Assembly: GCA_033557685.1 (NCBI GenBank)
Contig: JAWQRN010000185.1
Span: forward strand, 1 to 34,919
Origin: Sperchopsis tessellata
Taxonomy: Eukaryota > Arthropoda > Insecta > Coleoptera > Hydrophilidae
Length of the DNA stretch: 34,919 nucleotides
Direction of reading: 5' to 3'
Shown here: piece by piece, positions 1 to 11,965 of the stretch
How the letters are laid out: each line of letters begins with the position of its first letter
How positions within the stretch are numbered: the stretch's first letter is position 1
Translations under genes and position numbers: made by a program
The notes under the pieces: model-generated
The model's input: only the letters and a program-made list of their open reading frames with translations
Told to the model about the DNA's origin: nothing
Databases searched by the model: none

Positions 1-13
1 TATATATATATAT
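1..13. repeat. TA microsatellite at window edge
   Basis: The window opens with an uninterrupted run of TA dinucleotides. It is simple sequence, cut by the window edge, so its full length is unknown. Confidence 0.8.
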
Positions 14-369
14 TATGAATATGAAACCAATATACAACACTCGTCATAATGGCCTCCCCAGCAATTGTATCCATCGGTTGGCCATCAAACATGAAATTTA
101 CATCGTCTGTAAGGTTCGTTATCCACTGATTCTAACTCCTAAATAATTCGATACCAAGTTGAATCGAAAAGTATACTACCCAGTTCGCTCAGTGTTCCGA
201 CGATTAATAAACCCGCTAGAAATACAGTTGTATAATTTATTATTATGTTAATGCAAACTACAAATATAAATGAATACATTTGAAATTTTTTGAATTATAA
301 ATTGTAAACCCGTAAAAATATAACAATACATATATTCTAATGGATCAGCAGTGTATTAAATGTTAGCTT

Positions 370-700
370 TGACGATAGCAGAGGGTATACCATCTTTTCT
401 GTTACTTTTCTTATTATTTATGTATTTGTTATGGCTGTAGTTTCTTCAGTTGTGACTGGATTTAGCTTAATAGTCTCTTCATACCTTTATATCCGACATG
501 TGAAGAGAAGTACCTGTTTTTATTGCATTTGCTATGGAGTCGCATTTATTAGAAATTCATTGAAGCTACCTGTAAAATCCATCGGCTCGTCATTAATGAT
601 ATCTCTATTTCCTCCAGAATTTCCTTTTATTTGTTTGATGGTTTGCCAAGTAGCTTTATTTTTATTCGTTTATTATTTGTTACTTTTGGAAATTCACCTC
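370..700 (-). pseudogene. possible LINE reverse-transcriptase upstream remnant
   Basis: Read on the minus strand with stops ignored, this stretch contains a phrase like FNEFLINATP and, about 40-50 codons later, KLNPVTTEET. In many non-LTR elements a similar pair (an FNxFF..A.P block, then a NPVT.EE block) sits between endonuclease and RT core. Several stops and frame changes are needed, so this would be an old fragment. The 94-codon plus-strand ORF at 431-715 is antisense to it, is rich in Phe/Leu/Ile as AT-rich shadows often are, and has no other support. Confidence 0.3.
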
Positions 701-715
701 TATTTTCTCTATTGA

Positions 716-1804
716 TTTGACAGATTGAGGCTAGAGATTTTATTTTATCTTCTAGAAGATGAGAAGGTGTTGATACGAATGAAGTTTACAATTCCACACT
801 TCACGTTCAATTAAGTCTAAATAATAATAGAAAAATATATATAAGCGGCAGTGTTACAGAGAGCAGCAAGTGTCCCTAAAACTATGTAATCTAATGTTAG
901 AGATCGCTTTGAATAAAGTTGAGTATGGGCGAGAATGGAAAAAAATATTAACCGGGAAATCTGACTATGTTATCAGTTGATGTTTGTAGTTGAAAATATC
1001 GTTATGGCGAGTTAACTAGTCTTGTAAATGTTAATCCAGGACGACGCAGAATAGTAAATTTACTTCCAAGACAAACATAGTAAAATTGGAGAATTATAAG
1101 CACCCCACTGGACAACTGAAGTGGAACATTTTAAGATGTTAGAGATAAGTTTTTGAACATTCATACAAAAAGATATAGCATGCATATGATATCAAAATTT
1201 GACAACGTAACTTTTTTTAAATAAAGTGAACGGTACGTTGTTATGTGAAAACAATACATAATCAAAATATTAACAAAATCCTCCAATTTTATTTTTAATA
1301 CCTACAAAAATAAAGTCATTATTTTGCAAGGCTTTCCCGTGCACGACGAATTGTTTATAATTTTTGGGGAATTAATTCCCATACTTCCAATTCCATCTAC
1401 TAGCTCACTGAATTATGTAGGATAGTTTGGTCGCCTTAAAAGTTAACGTGATTGCCTGCTCCATACATTTTCGGATATCGATGTCCTCCATGGGGAAAAA
1501 TATCACTACCAATATCATTATATATTTGCAGTGTCCAATTTATAATACTAGATTTTGAATCATATTACAACTTTTCTACCGGAAAATCTCTAGCTCATTC
1601 AGAGAACAGCTAAGAACAAATGTTTTACTTAAGCGATTATTAGGCATATCTTATAACTCATTCTCTTATAATCAATTTGAAAAGACAAAGCGGGCATAGT
1701 TGTGTAACTGAATCTCATGTAACTAATATTGACACGTAACCTGTGAATAAGACAAACGACGCAGGCAAAAAGTATAGCTTAAATTGAAATTCTTTTAAAA
1801 TATT
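716..1804. other. AT-rich intergenic stretch, nothing recognised
   Basis: No ORF with protein-like composition, no RNA-gene fold and no terminal repeat could be picked out by eye. It is ordinary AT-rich intergenic sequence. Confidence 0.5.
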
Positions 1805-2990
1805 CTTCTCATGGTGCCTATCCGCTATGGATGTTGGCGATCATCATGACTATGCGTAGTTTGTCAGCAGCAGCACGAAATAGCCCCACTGTTGTAGTAA
1901 TATACCATGTACGCAGGTATTTCAACCACGATATCCTTCTTCTACCGGGTCCCGTCCTACCTTCTACCTTGCCCTGAAGAATCAGTTGTAATAACTCATA
2001 ACGCAGGCTCTATTTCTCATTATGGGTCCTAAATATACTAGTTTGCGCGTTTTTTTACAAGCAGGAGCAGTTCTTTTCCTTTGCCCATTCTTTCAATGAC
2101 GTTCTCGTTGATGGTGGTATGGTCTGTCCATGAAAATTTCAGGATTCGTCGGTACAGCCACATTTTAAATGTCTCAAGCCTCCTCCTGGTAGCTTCGGTC
2201 AGCGTCGACGATTCAACTCCGTAAAGCAGCACTGAGAAAACATAACACTTGAAAATGCGGTCCTGGTTCTCTCTATTCTGCATTTGATTTCTCTAGAATG
2301 ATCCTAAGTTTCACTAATCAATATTCCGAGATAAGTATATTTCATATTTCTTCATATAATGAGGCATACAAAGACATTACAATTAACATCTCTGCATTTC
2401 TGAAAAAGAAATTGGACACTAAATAGAGCCTCTCTAGTCTCCAACACATTTCGAAATCCAAATTGTGTGCGGCTTGGCCTTCGCATGTCTATAAATTCTC
2501 CTATGTATTATTTTTGAGAAGACTTTCAGGAGATGGTTCATAAGACTGATGGTACGAGTTACAGTATTTGGCATTATGTTTTTTTGGCAGAAATGTGAAG
2601 GTCGATTTCAACCACATTTGTGGTATCACTCCAGTACAATATATGTTGTTGAATACTCGTGTTAGTCACCTAATACCATCTGCGTCCAGTATTTTCAGAA
2701 ATTCAGTGTACGATCCCCGTCTGGACCAGGATCCTTGTCGTTTCTAAGTTGAGGTATTGATTTTGTGACCTCCTCCATTGTTATTGGTAGTCTGTCTGTA
2801 TCGTTAATATTTCGCTGATGTTATGGAGGGCGTTTTGTTCTGTTCAAAAAGCTCTGCTATATAGGTTTACCATGTGTTCATTTTCTCTTTGACGTCAGTA
2901 ATCATTTTACCATCCTTGGTGTGTAATAATTCCGATGTATTGGTTTTATATATTCCGGCTACTTCTCGGACTTTCTAGCGCATATTGAAT
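1805..2990 (-). pseudogene. non-LTR retrotransposon (LINE) RT and C-terminal fragment
   Basis: The minus strand encodes the 3' part of a non-LTR polyprotein. An 81-codon open piece (2283-2038) reads RIFKCYVFSVLLYGVESSTL followed by a Leu/Arg-rich helix, the usual thumb/connector block (vLLYGaE.WtL) downstream of the RT active site. After a frame change, 2000-1805 reads like the family's C-terminus: a GKVEGRTGPGRRRISWLKYL block, then FRAAADK and a MIANI tail. Upstream, near 2735-2700, a DKDPGPDG-like phrase corresponds to the conserved K.PGpDg motif at the start of the RT domain. Stops and frameshifts separate these blocks, so it is dead. The C-terminal blocks match the insect 'endonuclease-reverse transcriptase' type (RTE/Jockey-like); the exact clade is uncertain. 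Confidence 0.8.
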
Positions 2991-3800
2991 AGATCAACAA
3001 ACTATATATAAATAAAACCACGTGGTTTGAATGCATGCGCGATTACGACAGATTGAAAATGGAATGTGAAATTTGATGTATTAGTACTGTGTTGTAAGTG
3101 GGTTAAATCAGCGACAGACCTAAGAACATTAATATTACACCTAAAGGAACAACAGATGGTGTTTTGTCAGAAATGCAATCCGGTCTCGATGGTACCAAAA
3201 TATTTGTTGGGGGAATACGCTCTCGATAGGATCGAAATCTGTGTATTAATGAATTGGATCCACAATTGTTTATTCGAATAGGTCGAATAGTTTACTGCTG
3301 GAAGAGCTAAATGTTTAGATTGTTTCGAAGTACCTTTTGGACGCCTCGTTTAGGACGGACGTAAATTGTTTAGAGAAGTGAACGTGCATTTCTACCTCGT
3401 TGGCCTTTTTAAAAGATTTAACAACACATGTAAGTAATATATAACAAAATAACAAAGAGACAATAAATGTGCTTTAGCAACAGTGCAGTCGTTCTACCAA
3501 ATTACTACTTTTATAACTGCCTTGTGGTTGTTCCTGGCTGCTTCCGTCTCTGGAAGCGATGAAAATATAGGAAATGGATGTAGAATAGAGAGGAAGTGGA
3601 TACGTGGTGAAAACGTGTACAGGAAACAAAGCACAAAAGACACACTGTGTATAAACAATTACTATAACATGGCCACGTGAGGAACCTCAATCGGCGTTAT
3701 TATGGTTTTCTGTTAATTTGAGACTATAGATAGTGTCTAACCTTCATCGACGTATAGAAACCGTTCCAAAGTGTGAAAATATAGAGTCGTTCAGATAGAA
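2991..3800. other. intergenic stretch with two weak ORFs
   Basis: Two short plus-strand frames occur, at 3066-3281 and 3483-3680. Both would need a GTG start. The second opens with a hydrophobic run followed by VSGSDE, superficially like a signal peptide. Neither has a eukaryotic start codon, a convincing splice acceptor or a recognisable domain, so I do not call genes here. Confidence 0.4.
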
Positions 3801-3816
3801 ACTGATTAGATAAGAC

Positions 3817-3870
3817 TTAACTGAACGCTGGCTGAAGATAGACTGAACTGAACGCTGGACGAAGATAGAC
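3817..3870. repeat. two-copy 27-bp tandem repeat
   Basis: Two adjacent 27-bp units (3817-3843 and 3844-3870) share ACTGAACGCTGG and GAAGATAGAC with a few substitutions between them. It is a small local duplication with no obvious function. Confidence 0.75.
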
Positions 3871-6846
3871 TGAATAAACGAATAAAGCTGGATGTTAACT
3901 CGCTGCCATTTTGGAAACCGTTAAGTTTAACAATGGGCTGATACAGGTGGGGATGGTGACGTAATGCAATTCTTGCGTAATACTGGAGTATCACTTCAGG
4001 GGTATTTTTCAATGGAGACGACTGAACAGATGGTTAAAAAAGGATATATGTAAACAATCACTTTTTGGTGGATAAGTTTGATACGGCGTGTCGACAAAAA
4101 AGGTATCGTTAACACTAGTAACACTTAACGGCAGATCACGAAAGACTATTCACATGGAGCAATGGGTATATGATTTAAGCTGATTTAAGTTATTTACACA
4201 AAAGATTGCTTTGCGATACTGGGGTCTATTCTGCCCGATGTGAGGTTTGGTATTCCAAGATGGCTGGTTGGCTACTGAGGAAAGAGATTACGTCCCCGAA
4301 AATGAAAACCGACACCCTCCACGTGACGGGGACAAAAAATGAACCAGCCTAGGCAAGTTACTAAATGGATGATAAATTGAAATGCATAATTTAAAAATGT
4401 CTTTTGACAGATTCGCAACAATATGATTTCACTGTATTAAAAAGCAAACATTTTAAACAGATATATTTACCAACTTTATGTTCGAGTTTTAAAATAACAG
4501 CCAATAAAATAGCAGGTCCTTTTAGTTTTATTTTCTCATATTAACCAATTTTAAGTTAAAAAAATGTAAAAAATACTATAGGCAAAGACGTTCGTTCAAA
4601 TTAATGAGATAAAACATTATTTTTTACCTCTCGGGTCAGCAGAAATCAGTATACGGTGCGCTCGATATGGTTAAATGAAAAATATTTTATCTGAAATATG
4701 TGAAACCGTGCATTCCTCAGCTCTGGATGATGGTTTCGTTGTTTAACCCAGAGTCATCAACAGAGCTAGTCGAAGAGTGCCCGGATATTTGTGTTTGAAT
4801 ATACATTAATAAATAAAAGTTGTAAATTAACGTGTACATATGAAAAGTTCTCAAGAAGCATGTATTTGATTTAATGGAAATTATCAACATTTATTGCTGT
4901 ACTGGGGTAGTAAATAAATGTTAAAATCGATATCAGAATAGAAATAACGCAAACACTGACAGACATTGAAAAGACTTCAGCCGTTATTCTGAATGTCCAA
5001 GAAATCAAGCTATAATCCCAGACCGTTTTGATATGTACAATTAATAGGTACATATAGCTCCTCAACCAAAACGCAATAATCGTAAAATGAAAAATAAAAA
5101 CCCCACTAATAATCTTTTCGGTAAACATACGAGTTAACATTTTAGAATTAAATATTCTTAAGGATGTTTTGAAGGTTGGAATTTAATCAAGTATCTTTAA
5201 AATGTGGGGGTTTTACGTTGATTCATTCATAACTTCTTATTTACACACACTGAATCGATGACATACACCGTTTGCAATTTACATAATTCTAAATGGTAAG
5301 TTGCGACATATCGACTAGTGAGACATTTATTCCCAGAACAGTAGCTATTTTTTAAATCTCACACAATCATGAACAGGACACCATAAAAAGGATACATACT
5401 CGGTATATATCAGAACTGCTTTAGCTGACATTATATTATATTAAGGCCAAATAAATAATACATATCAGAAAACGACATTGAATAAATTCAGGCGAATGTA
5501 TCTAGATAGTAGATATTGTGAAGATATGCAATTTGCAATTAATCGTCTATGAATTTGTAACACCAAGTTAATAGCTAAACTTGAACGTAAACTTAAAATT
5601 AAATTTGATTAGAATTAATACATACATAAACACATAAAAAAATATGACATGAGGGTTAAATGTGAGATGTATGGAAAATACTGATATGTTACAGTGTGCA
5701 TGACTTGCGTGGAAATATTTTAAAGAGAGTGTCTATAGTGTACTGGAGTGTATCTGAAATGCGGAAATCATGAAAAATGGGAAAAAATCCATTAGACGAA
5801 AAAATCAGTACAAAAATGATATTGCTGTAGGTGCAGCATACCGCATGGAGAAAATGTGTTTCACTGGTTAGCAGTTGCAAAACAGGTAGCCCCGGGAAAA
5901 TTGGGTTGATGGGTAGCGTTGGTGAGAATCTAAGAAGTTGATAGATACTTAGTAGACAGTAAAACAAATATAAGAGCAAGTATCACAAGGTATATGGAAC
6001 TGTTAGAGATTACAGAATTTTTAAGGACTTTAGTAGTGCCCACTCTGAAAGAGATTGATAAGAACGTGTAGTTAGTTATAGTTTAAATAAGATATTTTTT
6101 TACGTACATTTACCCGGTTTTCTGTAATCCCTTCTGTCTCTTCACCAGTTGTTCATATTTTATTATTTTAACATTTATTACTGAAATAGTACACATTGTT
6201 TTTAGCTTTCAAAAAAATTCCTTATATTATTTTCGCCACCACTATAAATATCGAATGAATATTTAACTGAAGAATGTTGACCATTATTTTTATAATAATT
6301 ATTAGTTCTATTTACTAAGTGCGTTAATTTCATAAATCAAAAAGGTTGCTGTCAGAGCATATTTTAAAATGAGATAATTTAACGCTGCACAACTCCATGA
6401 GTAAACAAACTGTGGTTTTGTCAGATCTACTTAAAACATACACCCTGTAGAAGCAAATCTAACTTGATAGTACTAAGAAAAAAATTTGCACGAGTCTCTA
6501 AAGCAAATTTATTATGGAAAAAAATGATAATAGCATATTTTCTCAGAGCGAATCTAATTGAACTTTGACATATTATAATACAGATAACAAGTGTCCTACT
6601 CTGATGACCCTTTCGTACAGAAAAATAACTTTAAATATCAAACCAAATCAATTATAAAGCCGGCGAAACATCTAAGAATCACCTAAAAATTTTCGGTAAT
6701 AGTTCTTCCTCGAATTTTTAAAAAAAATTTAACTGTCCGAAAGGCAGTTTCTTGTCCAAGGTCAGTTTTGACCCACGTTCATGGCCGATGTCATCTTAGT
6801 ATTAGCAATTGTAGAGGGGAGAACCGGGTGTACGATAAATAAAGAG
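3871..6846. other. long AT-rich intergenic stretch
   Basis: About 3 kb without a supportable gene. The frames at 4871-5140 and 5689-5979 on the minus strand are hydrophobic, AT-driven and lack any motif. The part around 4080-4350 is noticeably less AT-rich than its surroundings and could be an old repeat, but I found no terminal repeats or coding remnants in it. Confidence 0.5.
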
Positions 6847-6881
6847 TATAAATGAATGTTGTTATTCTGCACCAATCAGTC
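6847..6881 (+). promoter_or_regulatory. TATA box plus initiator core promoter
   Basis: TATAAA at 6847-6852 is followed by TCAGTC at 6876-6881, a good match to the arthropod initiator (TCAGTY). The Inr adenine at 6878 lies 31 bases from the first T of the TATA box, the canonical spacing. An exon-like stretch with a strong GTAAGT donor follows. I infer this is the promoter of the large secreted-protein gene about 5 kb downstream; no other plus-strand gene start is visible between them. Confidence 0.5.
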
Positions 6882-6972
6882 ATGTGCAAAAATTAACCAA
6901 GTTTAGTTCTTGTAACAGCTAACAGCAAATAGTTTATTACTTGTGTTGTGTAAAGGGATCACTTTGATATAA
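6878..6972 (+). other. putative non-coding exon 1 of the repeat-protein gene
   Basis: It runs from the predicted transcription start to a GTAAGT splice donor at 6973-6978 followed by a T-rich stretch. It contains only a 4-codon upstream ORF (6882-6896, ATG to TAA) that begins four bases after the predicted start site, probably too close to the cap to be used. Joined to the acceptor at 11963, the mRNA would have roughly 97 nt of 5' UTR before the ATG at 11966. This is inference from splice and promoter signals only. Confidence 0.4.
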
Positions 6973-8305
6973 GTAAGTTTTTTTGTTATTTAAGTATAAC
7001 TAGTTTTTATAAAGGTGACCAGAATACGTGATAGTATTAAATCTGTTATGCAATGAACATAAACTAACATATATATTTCAAGAACAACCCTATATTCACT
7101 ACCATTAAAAAAATATGCGGAGATAAAGAAATATTTTGAGTTTAAGAAAAAAAAGAACTGTGGTACTCATTAGGTGTAAATTAATATCTCCTTTCTTAAT
7201 TATTACAATTTTTTTCAAACGTATTATACAGCTAGGGTAGTTTATTATAACTTGTTTACTATTTTGGCTCGGGCCCAATAGTCTGATAGATGTTGTCTTC
7301 TCTTTCTTGTACTACGTGTAAAACTTGACTATATTCTACATCTAGTATTATTCTGCTTAAATATGGATATGGTTTACTTTTCTAATTCCGGGATGTGGCT
7401 GTGTGCGTATGACATATTAGTGCAGTTAATTTTTATATCAGTTGATATATCAACTTTAGTTTCTCTTATATCCTGCTCCACTTTTTGTTGTACACCCAAA
7501 TGTGTGTGAATTGTATTACAACGGGGCGAAATAAATCGACCAATAAATGCAATCGTATCTTACAACATGTTTACCTATTCAGTAGTTCAGTTTATAGTAG
7601 AATAAATGCAAATATAATAAAAAGCGAGTGTGTTTCCTGCACAATTTTTATAATATACTAAACAGATCAAATTTTAATGTTAAAACTAAAATTCATACTA
7701 TTATCAAAAACTTGGAAGTCAAAAGGAATTCTTGCCAACGGTTAATTTATAGTGTACTAAACGAGAGAGAATTTCCTGTAAATTAAAATAAATTAGCTGA
7801 AAATCCGAGAAGGAAGACACGCTATTCTGTTTCACAAAGTTATCGTATAGAGCACCACCACATTACGTACGTACAAAATGGATATTTTGACATTGACCTT
7901 TTGCCTGTTCCAGTGACTTAGGTTTCAAATATCAAACCTCTAAGACACATTCCCCCAGTATCACAAGTCTCAGACCTTATCTACTTTCAAAAAAATGCAC
8001 CTTCTCATTTATCTTTTAATGTGGCTACTTAAAGCTATATGCTAAAATGTGAAGCCTTTGCTGCTACCAAAGAGGCTGAGGTTGAGATTATTAGTTACAG
8101 TTTTACATTGAACATGCGTGAGCTTACGAAACATAAAAACTATAACAGTTTTTATTCAATTTTATAGTTTGCATCTGTTTGTAGCGGTCAGCTTTATACC
8201 TACCGGAAGGAGTAGGCACAATACAACTATTATGTTAACATTTCACTGGCAATGAGGGCATTTATTCACTAATTTTTGAAAGTACTAGTACTGCCAGCTG
8301 TAATA

Positions 8306-9117
8306 AAGGTATTCCAACAAGAGCGGCAAATTTAAATTTTACATAAACCAGAAAATACCGAATTTTTGATTTAAACATAAAGTAGACATGTGGGAATTAT
8401 GTATGGAACAACACATCTGATGAATACCCTCCTCGGCTTTGCTGGCACATTTGCGTTATTTTGACGAAATTTTCAGTCACGGTTAAGCATAACTGTGGCT
8501 GGATTTCAGTGATACTGCGTCTAATCTCCTCCTTCAAGGCTTGGCTGGTCGTGTGCTTGTTGACATAAACTTTTGATTTCGAAAAACCCCAGAGAAACAA
8601 GCCCAAAGGCGTTAAATCGTACGATCTGTGTGGCAAGTTGCACCGTCCTGTTGGAACCACATGTCTTCGAGATTCATACCATCCATTTGAGGCACAAAAA
8701 AAATTGGGTTATCATGTCCCGATACCGTTCGCCAATGACTGTTTGTGCATTCCCGGACTCTCGGCCACATTCTGGCGAACAGCGGTGATGTTTTCTGCTG
8801 AACTCCCTGGACGAACACGTGTCGATGGTCTGATATCAGTAATCGACCCAGTCTTCTCGAATTTTTCAATTATTCTCTTCACAGTTGATGCACTTGGACC
8901 ATTTTGATTACCAAAAATTGGACGCAATTTGCGAATCAAACTTTCACCATTTTTGAATAATGTTAAACAATAAGAATGCGTTGTTGTGTCGAATAGCGAT
9001 CCATTTTGAATAATGGCGGACTGTCAACCACCGAACTGTCATAATGGTTGGATAATCATAGCACAGCAGTAAAAATGGCGCAAAATTAAAATTTTTCGCT
9101 CTTGTTGGCACACTCTT
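8306..9117 (-). mobile_element. mariner-family transposon, internally deleted
   Basis: The element is bounded by imperfect terminal inverted repeats. The left end reads AAGGTATTCCAACAAGAGCG and the right end, reverse-complemented, reads AAGAGTGTGCCAACAAGAGC. Each is flanked by TA (8304-8305 and 9118-9119), the Tc1/mariner target-site duplication. At 812 bp it is well short of the usual ~1.3 kb, because about 100 codons around the first catalytic region, and a smaller piece after the second, are missing from the transposase. It may be a non-autonomous derivative once mobilised by an intact relative, or may simply have decayed in place. Confidence 0.88.
8397..9004 (-). pseudogene. mariner transposase remnant
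   Basis: Cut-and-paste DDE/D transposase pieces, read right to left. A start (MDRYSTQQRILIV) lies at 9004, followed by a helix-turn-helix DNA-binding part (8939-8712) containing KLRPIFGNQNGPSASTVKRI. After a junction the reading resumes with GERYRDMITQFF, then MDGMNLEDMWFQQDGATCHT, whose QQDGA block holds the second catalytic Asp. After another short loss it continues with SYDLTPLGLFLWGFSKSKVY, equivalent to the family's third-acidic-residue region, and ends near QQSRGGYSSDVLFHT at 8400. Three reading frames are needed. The segment with the first catalytic Asp is absent, so no active enzyme can be made. Confidence 0.85.
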
Positions 9118-10329
9118 TATAATAAGAAAAACATTTTTACTAATGTGTCTTATTTTCTCTCACATTTTGCTTTGTGAGTGAGTGCATAGCATAACCAGGG
9201 ACATGCGTGGAGAAATTGTAGACTACATAAGTGCAAAACATTATATAAAGTCTAGTTAGAGACGGTTGTCTAACAAAGGACGTTTAGGTTAAATTTGCGT
9301 CAGGTGGGAGAAAGTAAAAACAAATGGTAATAAGAAATAAAGCGTGCGCCGTATCTATTGATTTATTGAAAGCACGCTGGATGTTTATTGATTAATATAA
9401 AGCCCATCGCTTGGTGAATGAGCGACTATTTTATGATCAATGCTAACAGCTTTCTGAAAATACAAGTGATATTATTCCTTTGTGTCACAGCTTACATCTA
9501 CTAGTTTACAATTTTCCGCGAACTAAGTAAATTTGCTTACCTCCGAAAAATTTACGTACTGCAGAGTTTTAATTTTCAGCGAGGTTAGCATTCATCTTTC
9601 ATTGCAGGTACATTGTAGATTTCTACCTGCTGTAGTCCATTACAAAGATATTGTGCACAGTTGGAATGAACGCAAAAAAAAACGTGATGTGGCGCATTGC
9701 GAATATTTTGCTATATATTAGGTAAATGTTCTTCAACATAGTTCGCTTATATTTAGGGATAAGACAGATGGATACTCTAACCTAAACTACTACTACTAAA
9801 CTTTAAAAAACTGCTAGACAACTTTTTTCTTAAAGATAAACATACGAGATTTACTTCTGAATGTTCAATATTTCGGCTTACTCCAATATTTTTCTATGCA
9901 TGTTTGATTTCTGTATTTAAAATGTATTTGCCTGCTTTGCACTGAGATATAATTTAATCAATGTATTAAACTAAACATATAAAACTAACCTTCATCTTCT
10001 TTGTAATAATTAAGAAATGTTAATATTGCAATGGGTAACTGACTGACTATGCCTCAACAATACGATCCCAAAGCGCATAACAATTATTTACAAGTTAATT
10101 AGTGGAGTACGGCCACAAAATCAGCAACCTGTCAAAAACTATAGCTTCTTCCCTTTACTTTTGCACCCATAGTATCAGAAATATCAGTAAATTATCGCAG
10201 AAATGTGTATCTGATTTAAAAATGTAATACCTGTCCAAGTTGACTAGGCAATGTCAATAAACAAAATTTATCTACACAACTACCTCTCAATTGAACAGCA
10301 ACACTTTTTTCTAATTATTAAATAACATA
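9118..10329. other. AT-rich spacer between two intronic transposons
   Basis: No supportable gene. The frame at 9533-9721 is short and motif-free. The segment lies inside the proposed first intron. Confidence 0.45.
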
Positions 10330-11574
10330 TAGTCAATCACAAAAGTGTTCGAACACTCCCCAAATTTACTAACTTCAGTACAAGATAAACATTTATGTTT
10401 AAAATAATTATTATTATTAATAATGTATATAATATAAATGCAATTCTGCATATATTACTACAATAACGAAAATTAAACAAAATTCTTCACAAAAATAATC
10501 AATGTGAAATTTAATTTAAAAATAGGTTTAATACATGGTTTTAATATGATTGCCTCTTTGCTTAATAACAGCATCTAATATTTTTGGCATGAAATGAACA
10601 AGTGATTCATTATAATTTCGTGGTATATTATTCCATTCCTCCATTATTGGATTTTTTAGTGTTTCTTTACTTGTGATGAAGTTCTTTCTAATTGTTCTAT
10701 CTAAATAATCCCTCACACGCTCTATGTGCCATGTAATTCGGGTCTTGGTCTTGTTGGACAATCCAGTTCCTTCCAAGACCTAATTTTTCCACAGAAAATT
10801 GGCTTTAAGAATTATCTATCGAAATATACCCATCGATCCATGATTTAATCAATAAATACTAAATTTTCCATTCCTGATGCGGCCTACAACCCCAAACTAA
10901 AACTGAACCTTCGTTCCAACTTTACTCCACACCTTTACTACCTTTTCCATCGCAACCAAAAATATTTAATTTACTTTCATCAGTAAACAACACCGTTTTC
11001 AAAATTTCAAAATCGTTATTAATGTGGGATTTAGCAATATCAATCCTTTTTTGACGATTTTCTTCACTAATGAAAGGTTTCCTTCGGGGTACTCTACCAT
11101 TATATCCATTTTTCCGCAAAACGCGCCTTACGGTTTCAGGATTAATGTCCTTTTACAACTCTTCTACTACCATAGATGTTATTTTAGGGGCAATTGATTT
11201 TGAATTTTCGCGGATATTTGTAATACGAACCTTTCGGTTCTATCACTTAACACTTTAGGACATCCTTTTCTGGGTATATTAACAATTTCACCAGTCAGTT
11301 TATATTTTATTACAATTGAATGTACAGTTGACACTGCAAGTTTAACAGTTTTAGCAATTTGCCGATCATTTTTTTTTATTTGTATGCATGTTAATAACAA
11401 TTTTATTTCCTTTTGGTTTAATATTTGAAAGATTATTACGGAATGCACTAAACTACTGTCAGCTTAGAACAAAATAGTTTATGGTTATAAGGGGGAATTA
11501 CACGTTTTCACGATGTATCAATAGGGGAACCCCCGAATTTGTGCAATGTTAAATAACTTTTGTTGTGAGAATTT
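10330..11574 (-). mobile_element. Tc1-like transposon (decayed)
   Basis: The termini show degenerate inverted repeats. The left inner part (10341-10366) reads AAAAGTGTTCGAACACTCCC before CAAATT. The reverse complement of 11536-11561 reads AAAAGTTATTTAACATTGCA before CAAATT. They agree at most positions and both are preceded by TATA-like sequence. Exact outer ends are uncertain by a few bases. The span of about 1.25 kb fits a Tc1 element, and the interior encodes Tc1 transposase blocks in the expected order. Confidence 0.75.
10528..11448 (-). pseudogene. Tc1-like transposase remnant
   Basis: Tc1-type DDE transposase in three open pieces. 11448-11179 is the N-terminal paired-like helix-turn-helix region (NDRQIAKTVKLAVSTVHSIV) with a basic IPRKGCPK linker. 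11119-10922 contains FTDESKLNIFGCDG, whose Asp in TDES is the first catalytic residue. Around 10780-10745 a frame reads GRNWIVQQDQDPNY, the second catalytic Asp block (family consensus QQDNDPKH). It then jumps to HIERVRDYLDRTIRKN and finishes with EEWNNIPRNY...DAVIKQRGNHIKTMY (ends at 10528). The Pro-rich SPDLNP stretch normally preceding the catalytic Glu is gone, a small internal deletion. Frameshifts and stops make it inactive. It lies antisense in the inferred intron, with its right end about 390 bp upstream of the host coding exon. Confidence 0.87.
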
Positions 11575-11951
11575 AGATTATATTTTCCTATGGTTACAAT
11601 TTATTTATAATATTAGTTTATCTGTGTTTTTACAATTATAGCAATTATTATTTATATACATGAGATTTATATAGAACTTACACACGTTGGTTCAAGGCTA
11701 GTGTGTTGTAGGTTTACTACAATTTTCTTACTCAATTTTGGACATCACTCAAGTGTTTAAAAATATGTATAAAAATAAACATTTTGTTCGTAATTTTTGG
11801 TGGCTGATGAAATAGATGGTAAATAATTTAAGACTAAAAATTATAAAGACAATCGTATTTCGATTTTCATTATATGCACGTAGATGTTGGCCTTTGAAGA
11901 AATAATAAAAACCAATACATAGTCTTTATTAAGAATCGGTACTAATAATCT

Positions 11952-11963
11952 TTTCAATTTTAG
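11952..11963 (+). promoter_or_regulatory. 3' splice acceptor before the coding exon
   Basis: A T-rich tract ending in TTTTAG lies directly upstream of AT-ATG. It matches the insect acceptor consensus and places the exon boundary two bases before the start codon, so the upstream exon(s) would be untranslated. Confidence 0.65.
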
Positions 11964-11965
11964 AT

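Larger units (their letters stand above)
6973..11963 (+). other. putative ~5-kb first intron carrying transposons
   Basis: The stretch is bounded by GTAAGT at 6973 and a pyrimidine-rich acceptor ending TTTTAG at 11963. It holds a mariner and a Tc1 element, both in antisense orientation to the gene. The rest (6979-8305, 9118-10329, 11575-11950) is AT-rich with no recognisable coding sequence. The acceptor two bases before the ATG is clear; which donor it pairs with is inferred. Confidence 0.4.

Noticed and set aside
431..715. 94-codon ATG-initiated plus-strand frame with several hydrophobic stretches, possibly a membrane protein.
   Set aside because: Composition is that of AT-rich chance frames (Phe, Leu, Ile, Tyr), there is no motif, and the opposite strand gives LINE-like phrases that explain the open frame better.
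3483..3680. Short plus-strand frame beginning with a hydrophobic, signal-peptide-like run and ending with several Cys and Asn residues.
   Set aside because: Its first codon is GTG, there is no ATG or clean splice acceptor at the start, no donor at the end, and no recognisable domain.
4080..4350. Less AT-rich patch that could be an old LTR or MITE.
   Set aside because: No terminal repeats, target duplication or coding remnants could be found.
8573..8907. Plus-strand frames of 71 and 89 codons.
   Set aside because: They lie antisense to the mariner transposase, whose motifs are unambiguous on the minus strand.
11766..11785. TATAAAAATAAA-like sequence closer to the coding exon as an alternative promoter.
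   Set aside because: It has no Inr at the proper distance and no splice donor downstream to pair with the acceptor at 11963; the site at 6847 is better, although a closer start cannot be excluded.
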